A stretch of 34,133 bases of DNA from a virus, in IMG/VR virus record IMGVR_UViG_3300046001_006957, positions 1 through 34,133 of that record; one strand, 5' to 3'. How positions within the stretch are numbered: position 1 is the stretch's first letter; each line of letters opens with the position of its first letter. The translations under genes and the position numbers were made by a program. The notes under the pieces were generated by a model. The model did no database searches. It was not told where the DNA came from and worked only from the letters and a program-made list of their open reading frames with translations. This document shows positions 14,293 to 20,388 of the stretch, piece by piece.

Positions 14293-15153
14293 ATGTCAGA
14301 TAAACTAACACAAGCAGCAGAATTATTATCGCAGGCACTTCGAGAAATTACACAAGAAAACACCACCAGTCAAAGTGACCGTGTTGTTGTATTCAGTGCA
14401 GACAAAGACGGCAATAACTACGGCAAGGGTCTAATGTGGCAAGGCCAAGGATCAACCAAACAGTTTATCTTTGCTAAAGGTGATAAATTTGTCAGTACTG
14501 AATCCATTGAACTAGTAAAAGACCAAACATTTAACATCAACAATACTCCGGTACTCAGTGAAACTCAGCTAGGTACTAGTGTTATAAAAAGTAACCTGCG
14601 TGAAGTTGGCAGATTACGAGGACTAGTTGTTGACGGAAGTGTCAATATTGGACAATACATTGTTTATAATAACAACAATAATAGATTAGGTCTAGGAACA
14701 GAAAATCCCAATGCCGCATTAAGCATTGCCGAGGACGGTATGGAACTGATGTTAGGCAGCAGTACAGGCGGTCGAGCAATAATTGGAACATTCGGCAGCA
14801 ATGATCTAGATATTGTAACTGACAGTACACCTAGAATTACCCTAGAGGGTGGCGGCAATATCAAATTAGGTAACAAGGCATTTGGACCAATACAGGTTCA
14901 CGTACATGGCAAATTAGCTGTAGGGGTCAAAACTCTAGACAGTCGAGCAGATGTTCATGTTGCAGGTGCTATAAAATTCAACGAAAGACTACATCAATAT
15001 CTAAATTCAGCTCCCGACAACGGAACCTACGAGCGGGGATCAGTGGTTTGGAATACTGAACCGGATGTTGGGCGATGTGTAGGATGGGTATGTGTTCGTG
15101 CCGGCAGTCCGGGAACATGGATGCCATTTGGCGAGATCAAACAAAGCGGCTAA
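14293..15153 (+). CDS. Fibre/spike-like structural protein, paralogue of 13155, 286 aa
   Basis: This protein repeats the C-terminal 250 residues of its upstream neighbour: GKGLMWQGQGSTKQFIF, SNLREVGRLRGLVVDGSV, then NRLGLGTENPNAALS and a closing GSVVWNTEP...VGWVCVRAGSPGTWMPFG. The unique N-terminus is a short helix (LTQAAELLSQALREI). It begins one base after the preceding stop, with AGGA before the ATG, so the pair is co-transcribed. The copies have diverged considerably, so the duplication is old and both are probably kept for function, perhaps as two parts of one baseplate or fibre structure (inference). Confidence 0.82.
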   Translation: MSDKLTQAAELLSQALREITQENTTSQSDRVVVFSADKDGNNYGKGLMWQGQGSTKQFIFAKGDKFVSTESIELVKDQTFNINNTPVLSETQLGTSVIKSNLREVGRLRGLVVDGSVNIGQYIVYNNNNNRLGLGTENPNAALSIAEDGMELMLGSSTGGRAIIGTFGSNDLDIVTDSTPRITLEGGGNIKLGNKAFGPIQVHVHGKLAVGVKTLDSRADVHVAGAIKFNERLHQYLNSAPDNGTYERGSVVWNTEPDVGRCVGWVCVRAGSPGTWMPFGEIKQSG

Positions 15154-15154
15154 C

Positions 15155-15802
15155 ATGCACTACTCACAGACCGCTGTGGTCATAGGCAACGGAGAAAGTC
15201 GCAGTTCTCTAGATCTCGCCAACTTAAAAAATACAGTAACACTCATAGGCTGCAATGCCATTCACAGAGATCTTGCGGTCGATCATCTTGTGTGTTGCGA
15301 TCAACGCATGGTCAAAGAAGCTGTGGCCAATAAAACCATAAGCCATATCTATACGAGACCAAGATATTTTAGAGATTTTCATAAAATTCTGCAAAAAGAT
15401 GCAGTAAATAATTTGCCTAATTTACCCTACCAGGGAACACTAAAACCCGATCAACCGGAACATTGGGGTAGCGGTCCCTATGCCACACTGCTAGCGGCAC
15501 ATTTAAAATTTAAATCAGTCTATATGGTGGGGTTTGATCTCTACGGAAAGAATCGATTAGTTAATAATGTTTATAAAGATACTAATAACTATCTTCCGGC
15601 CGGTAAGCCAGCAGTTGATCCTGCCTATTGGATCTATCAAGGACGAAAAGTTTTTCAATGCTATGAGTCTGTGAAATTTAAAATATTCAATCTACCAGAA
15701 TGGACTCTACCAACCGAATGGCAGTTGCCCAATGTGGAGGCATTTGATTTAAATAAATTTAGATTAGAGCTTGCAAACGAAGTAAATACCCTGTATACTT
15801 AA
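15155..15802 (+). CDS. DUF115-like / glycosyltransferase-like protein, 215 aa
   Basis: The N-terminus (TAVVIGNGESRSSLDL, residues about 6-21) is a nucleotide-binding-like Gly-rich turn, followed by TLIGCNAIHRDL and DHLVCCDQRM, where the sequence around each strand end recalls the DUF115/sialyltransferase-like fold of proteins that add or handle sugars. A later segment, HWGSGPYATLLAAHL...VYMVGFDLYG, fits the second half of that fold. I chose the ATG at 15155 because the frame upstream lies inside the preceding gene. Its location before KDO synthase and a second glycosyltransferase supports a role in surface-sugar chemistry, but donor and acceptor are unknown. Confidence 0.68.
   Translation: MHYSQTAVVIGNGESRSSLDLANLKNTVTLIGCNAIHRDLAVDHLVCCDQRMVKEAVANKTISHIYTRPRYFRDFHKILQKDAVNNLPNLPYQGTLKPDQPEHWGSGPYATLLAAHLKFKSVYMVGFDLYGKNRLVNNVYKDTNNYLPAGKPAVDPAYWIYQGRKVFQCYESVKFKIFNLPEWTLPTEWQLPNVEAFDLNKFRLELANEVNTLYT
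15771..15799 (+). promoter_or_regulatory. Likely sigma70 promoter for the QueD-kdsA operon
   Basis: TTGCAA at 15771-15776 and TATACT at 15794-15799 with a 17-base spacer, inside the end of the preceding gene. It matches the consensus at four and five of six bases and would start near 15806, leaving an 80-base leader with AAAGGAG before the ATG at 15887. Confidence 0.5.
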
Positions 15803-15886
15803 CAGAAGCGGACTTTTAACGCCATTCATCCCGCTATATAAACTCTGCATGTCGTCAAACTTGCTACCTTACAAAGGAGACTAGAG

Positions 15887-16393
15887 ATGGCAAATCTTCA
15901 ACCCGTACAATACAAGTACACAAGCACCAAAGAATATCACGACGCCTTTCCCTGTGCATACAGACAATGGCGAGCTGATAGTCACTGTAATTTAAATCAT
16001 GGCTATTCATTTAGCATGAAATTTTACTTTGGCACTAACGACCTAGATGTTCGCAATTGGGCGGCAGACTACGGTGGCTTAAAAGAACTTAAAAAGATCC
16101 TAGAAGATCAATTTGATCACACTACACTAGTCAGTGCCGACGATCCAGAACTAGAATTCTACAAAGAAATGGAACGCCGTAAGTTGGCAAAGCTGACTAT
16201 TCTTCCTGCACTAGGTTGCGAAGCACTAAGCGACATGCTCTACAAGTATGTCAATGGTGTTTACATTCCAGACATGTGGGGTGATGGTGAAAGCAAACGC
16301 CTATGGTGCTATCGTGTAGAAGTTCGCGAAACACAGGCTAACATGGCATTCCGAGAAGGACATCGTGAATGGAATGAGGATCTATTTGCGTGA
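15887..16393 (+). CDS. queD: QueD / 6-pyruvoyl-tetrahydropterin synthase family protein, 168 aa
   Basis: The family core is visible: the catalytic Cys region DSHCNLNHGYSF (C34, H38), DYGGLKELKKILEDQFDHTTL with the Asp-His pair D77-H78, and a final strand VEVRETQAN with E148. In QueD this enzyme turns dihydroneopterin triphosphate into 6-carboxy-tetrahydropterin, an early step of preQ0/queuosine synthesis; PTPS relatives make biopterin precursors. The usual zinc motif HGH reads HGY here (Y40), so one zinc ligand is altered; H33 or H18 may compensate. The acidic insert after DH (about 82-105) is longer than in E. coli QueD. AAAGGAG precedes the ATG. The symbol denotes the family; the reaction is not certain. 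Confidence 0.78.
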   Translation: MANLQPVQYKYTSTKEYHDAFPCAYRQWRADSHCNLNHGYSFSMKFYFGTNDLDVRNWAADYGGLKELKKILEDQFDHTTLVSADDPELEFYKEMERRKLAKLTILPALGCEALSDMLYKYVNGVYIPDMWGDGESKRLWCYRVEVRETQANMAFREGHREWNEDLFA

Positions 16394-16581
16394 ACTCGAT
16401 TGAACGAGTATGGGCCCGGGCAACCGGGCACCTTATGGGGAATACTGATAGCGACCGTCCAGATGTTCCTATTCTAACACTAAAAGAAGCCCGTTGGGCT
16501 TTGTTCTTTAAAACATTCTGGGTTATAATACATGTGGTAACTTGCTTTTTTATTATTGCCAACACCATTAGACACTGGTAA
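16390..16581 (+). CDS. Single-pass membrane protein, 63 aa
   Basis: The GTG start overlaps the TGA of the queD-like gene (GTGA), indicating coupled translation. The N-terminal half is polar ([20 protein letters not shown]); residues about 35-60 form one membrane helix ([20 protein letters not shown]). The same arrangement occurs in small proteins of other large aquatic phages as far as I recall, but no function is known. The codons for RATGH form a GC-rich hairpin with a GCAA loop (16414-16429). Confidence 0.72.
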   Translation: MNSIERVWARATGHLMGNTDSDRPDVPILTLKEARWALFFKTFWVIIHVVTCFFIIANTIRHW

Positions 16582-16589
16582 ATAATAAT

Positions 16590-17432
16590 ATGCGTACATT
16601 TAACATTCACAATATCACCATAGGCAACGATCATCCATTTGTGTTGATCGCAGGCCCCTGTCAAATTGAGAGTCAAGATCATGCTCTCGATACAGCTGAA
16701 CGAATTAAACAAATTACCGGCGAACTAGGAATTAAATTCGTTTACAAAAGTAGCTTTGATAAAGCCAATCGTTCTAGTGTCAGTACTAAACGAGGACTAG
16801 GTATCAAAGAAGGATTAGAAATACTCAATACAGTCAAGCACAAACTTGGAGTGCCTATTCTCACCGATATTCACGAGACCTGGCAAGCACAAGAAGTCAG
16901 CGATGCAGGTGTAGATATTTTACAAATTCCTGCGTTCTTGTGTCGTCAGACTGACTTGTTATTGGCAGCAGGGGTTACTGGTAAAGCAATCAATGTCAAG
17001 AAAGGTCAATTCCTTGCTCCTCACGACATGAAAAATGTTGCCGAAAAGATTGCTAGCACAGGCAACGAACACATTATGTTATGTGAAAGGGGATACACTC
17101 ATGGATATAACAATTTGGTTGTGGATATGCGTAGCCTACCTATTATGGCAAGCACCGGGTATCCAGTGGTCTTTGATGCCACACATTCTGTTCAGCAACC
17201 CGGAGGGCTGGGATCAGTCTCCGGAGGGGATCGCACTATGGTCCCGTACCTCGCGAGGGCAGCAGTGGCCACCGGATGCGTGAGTGCTGTGTTCATGGAA
17301 ACTCACGAAGATCCGGATCGTGCGCCCAGCGATGGTCCTAACATGATCAAGCTAGATAACTTAAAAAACATACTTGAAGAATTGGTTGCCATAGATGAAA
17401 TTGTCAAAAGAAGTAAGAGCCAGTCTAAGTAA
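16590..17432 (+). CDS. kdsA: 3-deoxy-D-manno-octulosonate 8-phosphate synthase
   Basis: Condenses arabinose-5-phosphate with phosphoenolpyruvate to give KDO-8-phosphate, the precursor of the KDO that links lipid A to LPS core sugars. Family motifs are complete: [21 protein letters not shown] (about 52-63), [17 protein letters not shown] (165-181) and DATHSVQ. The metal ligands C24, H199, E237 and D248 are all present, so this is the metal-dependent class rather than the E. coli metal-free type, which has Asn at the first site. At 280 aa it is full length. Its end overlaps the glycosyltransferase gene by 38 bases. A phage copy suggests changes to the host surface or to sugar supply during infection (inference). 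Confidence 0.96.
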   Translation: MRTFNIHNITIGNDHPFVLIAGPCQIESQDHALDTAERIKQITGELGIKFVYKSSFDKANRSSVSTKRGLGIKEGLEILNTVKHKLGVPILTDIHETWQAQEVSDAGVDILQIPAFLCRQTDLLLAAGVTGKAINVKKGQFLAPHDMKNVAEKIASTGNEHIMLCERGYTHGYNNLVVDMRSLPIMASTGYPVVFDATHSVQQPGGLGSVSGGDRTMVPYLARAAVATGCVSAVFMETHEDPDRAPSDGPNMIKLDNLKNILEELVAIDEIVKRSKSQSK

Positions 17433-18213
17433 AGAACAGTTTCGTTTTTATAAACAAAACGGATATCTAGCGCCGATAACGACCAATCTATCAACACCAA
17501 TTGATCCCGCCGCTGAGAAGATCACAGTTCTCTGTGTAAAGTTTGGGACCAAGTATGGTCCAAACTATGTGGAACGATTGCGTAATATGGTTGCTCGCCA
17601 TATGACTGTGCCTTACGAATTTGCCTGCTTAACTGATGATCCTAATCCAATTACTGGAGTTCGAACTATCCTTCAACGAAGCGCAGGATATCTCAAACCA
17701 TGGTGGCACAAAGTTCATATGTTTGATCCCACCCTGGATATACAAGGTAGGATATTGTATCTTGATCTAGATGTAGTCATCTGTAATAACTTAGACAAGT
17801 TGGTTGAAAATCTAAAGTATGAGTTTATGGGTATCCAAGACTTTAATAGAAAATTTCATCCAAATTGGCGAATGCTTAACAGCAGTGTGATGAGTTGGCG
17901 CCATGGCACACAGAGTGAAATTTGGCAGAAATTTGTTGCCAGTCCTGCCAACGCCCAAAGAATGCACGGAGATCAAGATTGGACCTGGCATGTGGCTAAA
18001 GATCGTATTAAATTTTGGCCTATAGAATGGATACAAAGTTATAAATGGGAAATTCGTAGTCGAGAAGATCTAGTTGTTCGAACAGGAAAGAGTGGATTCA
18101 AATTTATAGCGCACGATCTAGTGGTAAACTCACAATGTTCTATTGCTGTATTTCACGGAGATCCCAATCCTGATGCTGTGTTTGATCCGTTTGTAGTTGA
18201 CAACTGGCAGTAA
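17395..18213 (+). CDS. Glycosyltransferase with DxD motif, 272 aa
   Basis: The GT-A type pattern is visible: an N-terminal strand [12 protein letters not shown] (about 44-55), then [19 protein letters not shown], and the metal/nucleotide-sugar-binding DLD at 124-126 in [21 protein letters not shown] and the closing [10 protein letters not shown] fit the acceptor side of GT8-like enzymes. The start overlaps kdsA by 38 bases; a later Met is possible since no ribosome-binding site is seen. Together with kdsA and the DUF115-like gene it forms a surface-sugar module. Donor and acceptor are not known. Its last codons contain the next operon's consensus promoter. Confidence 0.84.
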   Translation: MKLSKEVRASLSKEQFRFYKQNGYLAPITTNLSTPIDPAAEKITVLCVKFGTKYGPNYVERLRNMVARHMTVPYEFACLTDDPNPITGVRTILQRSAGYLKPWWHKVHMFDPTLDIQGRILYLDLDVVICNNLDKLVENLKYEFMGIQDFNRKFHPNWRMLNSSVMSWRHGTQSEIWQKFVASPANAQRMHGDQDWTWHVAKDRIKFWPIEWIQSYKWEIRSREDLVVRTGKSGFKFIAHDLVVNSQCSIAVFHGDPNPDAVFDPFVVDNWQ

Positions 18214-18225
18214 CTGTGTTATAAT
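18197..18225 (+). promoter_or_regulatory. Perfect sigma70 promoter TTGACA-N17-TATAAT
   Basis: TTGACA at 18197-18202 lies inside the 3' end of the glycosyltransferase gene and TATAAT at 18220-18225 just after it; the spacer is 17 bases. The expected start, about 18232, is the A of the next ATG, so the transcript may be leaderless. Confidence 0.85.
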
Positions 18226-18231
18226 AGTAGC

Positions 18232-18534
18232 ATGACTACTATTACTCGTGACCAATTATCCGCTCTACTGCACACAGGAGAGTGTGTGGTAGAATTTACC
18301 AAAGTAGATGGCACAGTTCGCGCCATGCCATGTACGCTTAACGAAGCACTGCTTCCACCACCCTCTGTGCATATTACTAACACAGACAATCCTATCGACT
18401 TTCCTGCTCCTAAACGAGAAAAAAAACTGAATCCAGACATCATGAGCGTTTGGTGTTTGGACAAAAAGGAATGGCGTTCCTTCCGTATCGCCAATGTAAT
18501 TTCTGCAAAAGCAAAAAATGAAAATTCAATTTAA
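18232..18534 (+). CDS. SH3-like / DUF2693-type small phage protein, 100 aa
   Basis: The sequence ECVVEFTKVDGTVRAMPCTL followed by a Pro-rich linker and VWCLDKKEWRSFRIANV matches the pattern of small phage proteins with an SH3-like barrel (DUF2693 type): two beta segments, a conserved F-T-K-x-D-G turn and a W-R-S-F-R ending. The function of the family is not established. It is the first gene of an operon leading to uvdE. There is no room for a ribosome-binding site if transcription starts at the predicted base. It overlaps the next small gene by 17 bases. Confidence 0.75.
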   Translation: MTTITRDQLSALLHTGECVVEFTKVDGTVRAMPCTLNEALLPPPSVHITNTDNPIDFPAPKREKKLNPDIMSVWCLDKKEWRSFRIANVISAKAKNENSI

Positions 18535-18685
18535 CAAAGATACCATGCCCGATGAATTGTACAATGCGCTGTTGAAGCACTTTGTCAACGAAGCTGTTGG
18601 GCTAGGAGTAGAAGTAACCAAGTTTACCGAATTTAACGATTGGGTAATTGAATGTACAGTAAATGAGAAAGCAGCGGTACACTAA
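18518..18685 (+). CDS. Small hypothetical protein, 55 aa
   Basis: A short frame from the ATG at 18518 to TAA at 18683-18685, beginning MKIQFNKDTMPDELYNALLK and ending DWVIECTVNEKAAVH. It fills the gap between two operon members, overlapping the one before by 17 bases and sharing TAATG with uvdE, which supports it as a real gene. It looks like one amphipathic helix plus two strands. No family recognised. Confidence 0.72.
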   Translation: MKIQFNKDTMPDELYNALLKHFVNEAVGLGVEVTKFTEFNDWVIECTVNEKAAVH

Positions 18686-19710
18686 TGACTAAACGCATAG
18701 GCTTTGCCTGCAAGTGGATAGATGGTCCTAGCCAAATCGACGGTATTAAACAACAGGATAACTGTAAGCAATACAATACTGGCAGTACCACTGTTGCCTG
18801 GTTAAATAGACAAACTAAAGAAGTAGCAGAACAAAAACTATGGGACCTAATGGTAGGTAACATAGAATCTACTCGCAAGTTGGTAGAATTAGTTGGAGAA
18901 CAACATGAAGATCTTAGAATGGTTCGACTGTCAAGCGATATACTTCCTGTATATACTCAGCAGGATTGGTGCGGGTTTTGGCGGCTTCCCGATGTCCGAG
19001 CCTATTGCGAAAGAGCATTTGGAGAAGTGGGAGCTTTGGCTCGCAAGAATAGTGTTAGGCTTAGTATGCACCCTGGTCAGTTCACTGTGCTTGCCTCTAG
19101 TAATCCGGGCATTGTAGAACGATCGATTGAAGAATTTGAATATCATACTGATATGGCTCGCTGGATGGGCTTCGGTAAGACATTCCAAGACTTTAAGATC
19201 AATGTTCATATCTCAGGCCGCGAAGGTCCCGAAGGCATTCGAAGGGCATTGTCTAGGCTTAGCCCCGAAGCCCGTAATTGTATTACAATCGAAAACGATG
19301 AAATGACTTGGGGTATCGATTCTAGTATTGAACTAGCAAAAGATTGTGCTCTAGTACTAGATATTCATCACCATTGGATTAACTCAGGAGAATATATTGA
19401 CTCGAATGATGACCGTGTTAAAAGGATTATTGATAGTTGGCGTGGTGTGCGCCCTGTTATACATTATAGTCTTTCACGGGAAGATGTTGTTATTGGCCAT
19501 GCCACAGACACCTTTCCCGCCCTTGATGCGCTGATTGCACAAGGCTACAAAAAACAAAAGCTCAGAGCTCACTCAAACTTCTACTGGAATACAGCAGTGA
19601 ATGAATGGGCTCTGAGCTTCCGTGATAACTTTGACATCATGTGCGAAAGCAAGGCTAAGAATCTAGCCAGCTTTGCACTCTACAAACAAAGTCTTAAACA
19701 GCTGGCTTAG
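18685..19710 (+). CDS. uvdE: UV-damage endonuclease UvdE
   Basis: A TIM-barrel endonuclease that nicks DNA 5' of UV photoproducts and some other lesions, starting excision repair without UvrABC. The family signatures are in order: NTGSTTVAWLN (31-41), RLSMHPGQF (125-133), ENDE (203-206), LVLDIHHHW (223-231), HYS at 260-262 and RAHSNFYWN (294-302); these supply the His/Glu/Asp metal ligands. The length of 341 aa is usual. The start shares TAATG with the preceding gene. It would help a phage exposed to sunlight repair its own genome. It converges with the basic protein gene, with 17 bases of overlap at the 3' ends. Confidence 0.94.
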   Translation: MTKRIGFACKWIDGPSQIDGIKQQDNCKQYNTGSTTVAWLNRQTKEVAEQKLWDLMVGNIESTRKLVELVGEQHEDLRMVRLSSDILPVYTQQDWCGFWRLPDVRAYCERAFGEVGALARKNSVRLSMHPGQFTVLASSNPGIVERSIEEFEYHTDMARWMGFGKTFQDFKINVHISGREGPEGIRRALSRLSPEARNCITIENDEMTWGIDSSIELAKDCALVLDIHHHWINSGEYIDSNDDRVKRIIDSWRGVRPVIHYSLSREDVVIGHATDTFPALDALIAQGYKKQKLRAHSNFYWNTAVNEWALSFRDNFDIMCESKAKNLASFALYKQSLKQLA

Positions 19711-20002
19711 CTTTTGGCTTAGCTGGTGCTTTTGGCGTTGTAGTTTTTGGCTTAGGTGCTGCCTTTGGCGTTGCAGTCTTTGGAGCAGCAGGCTTCTTAG
19801 CAAACTGTTGCTTTTTAGGTGCAGGCTTCTTAGCAGGTGCTTGTTCAACTACAGCCGCTGGCGCAACTGCTTCCGGAACAACAACTACTGCCTCAACTGC
19901 TGGGGCAGGCGCTACCTCAACTTTATAAGGGGCCGGTGCCTCAACTGCTGGGGCAGGTGCTGCCTCTTTGGCTCCGAATAGTTTCTTGATCAATCCTAGC
20001 AT
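19694..20002 (-). CDS. Lys/Ala/Pro-rich basic protein, 102 aa
   Basis: After a short amphipathic start (MLGLIKKLFGAKEA), the protein is almost entirely Ala, Pro, Val and Lys: acidic-hydrophobic repeats (APAPAVEA) up to about residue 58, then a strongly basic tail with repeated KP/PK units (KTATPKAAPKPK). Such tails resemble histone H1 and bind DNA or membranes non-specifically. AAGGAG lies before the ATG and a CTAAATA late motif upstream, so it is probably a late protein. The low-complexity repeats could also have arisen by slippage. Function is not assigned. Confidence 0.7.
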   Translation of the reverse strand: MLGLIKKLFGAKEAAPAPAVEAPAPYKVEVAPAPAVEAVVVVPEAVAPAAVVEQAPAKKPAPKKQQFAKKPAAPKTATPKAAPKPKTTTPKAPAKPKAKPAV

Positions 20003-20024
20003 ATTAAAAGTCTCCTTGGATTTT

Positions 20025-20031
20025 TATTTAG
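20025..20031 (-). promoter_or_regulatory. Late promoter motif CTAAATA
   Basis: CTAAATA on the minus strand about 22 bases before the ATG of the basic protein, with AAGGAG between. The same seven bases occur before the giant fibre gene (20350-20356). Confidence 0.4.
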
Positions 20032-20315
20032 TATCTACCTACAGGTAGTGTGCTACTAGCTGGCATATCCCAAATTTTCTTCTTTTCAACGCCTTTTCTT
20101 TGAGCAAAGCGTTTGCTATCACAGGTTGCGCAACAGTGAAAATAATTGTTGCTCAACCTCTTACGATCAATATGTTTTAGATCTCTACGGAATACTTCGT
20201 CGCAATTGTCACAGCGAAACACCGCCAGCGTTTTATTGCGGGTGTAAGCATGTTCTTCTCCTAGCTTACTATGTCTAACATATTGAGTTTCTTGAATTTC
20301 TGTTGTTAGGAACAT
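20028..20315 (-). CDS. Zinc-ribbon protein, possibly HNH-related, 95 aa
   Basis: Two CxxC pairs, CDNC in FRCDNCDEVF (about 35-38) and CATC in HCCATCDSK (about 62-65), should bind one zinc ion. Basic residues between them (RRDLKHIDRKRL) and after them could contact nucleic acid. The layout recalls the zinc half of HNH-type phage proteins, but the catalytic His-Asn-His is not visible, so nuclease activity is not supported. The start (complement of 20313-20315) has GTAAATA only four bases upstream. Its end lies just upstream of the basic protein gene, with the latter's late motif inside its last codons. Confidence 0.72.
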   Translation of the reverse strand: MFLTTEIQETQYVRHSKLGEEHAYTRNKTLAVFRCDNCDEVFRRDLKHIDRKRLSNNYFHCCATCDSKRFAQRKGVEKKKIWDMPASSTLPVGRY

Positions 20316-20319
20316 TGTT

Positions 20320-20326
20320 TATTTAC
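20320..20326 (-). promoter_or_regulatory. Possible late promoter motif GTAAATA
   Basis: GTAAATA on the minus strand with only four bases between it and the ATG at 20315. If active it would start transcription inside the start codon, so either the element is fortuitous or translation starts elsewhere. Confidence 0.25.
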
Positions 20327-20349
20327 ATCCGGCTTATAAAATTTTCAAA

Positions 20350-20356
20350 CTAAATA
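20350..20356 (+). promoter_or_regulatory. Late promoter motif CTAAATA for the giant fibre operon
   Basis: CTAAATA 32 bases before the ATG at 20389; the expected start is about 20362. An 8-bp inverted repeat, ATAGTAGA (20354-20361) and TCTACTAT (20383-20390), overlaps it on one side and the start codon on the other. Confidence 0.45.
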
Positions 20357-20388
20357 GTAGAGTAAGCATTAAATCTTAGGATTCTACT

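Noticed and set aside
15092-15154. Upstream start for the DUF115-like protein
   Set aside because: These 21 codons lie inside the preceding fibre gene and do not resemble the start of the fold; the ATG at 15155 places the Gly-rich strand at the N-terminus.
15782-15788. GTAAATA as a late promoter before the queD-like gene
   Set aside because: It is within codons of the upstream gene and is 98 bases from the next ATG; the nearby TTGCAA-N17-TATACT is a better explanation.
15803-15886. Possible preQ1 riboswitch in the leader of the queD-like gene
   Set aside because: No preQ1-type aptamer core (short hairpin with A-rich tail pairing into its loop) could be drawn; only a weak AGCGG/CCGCT pairing is present.
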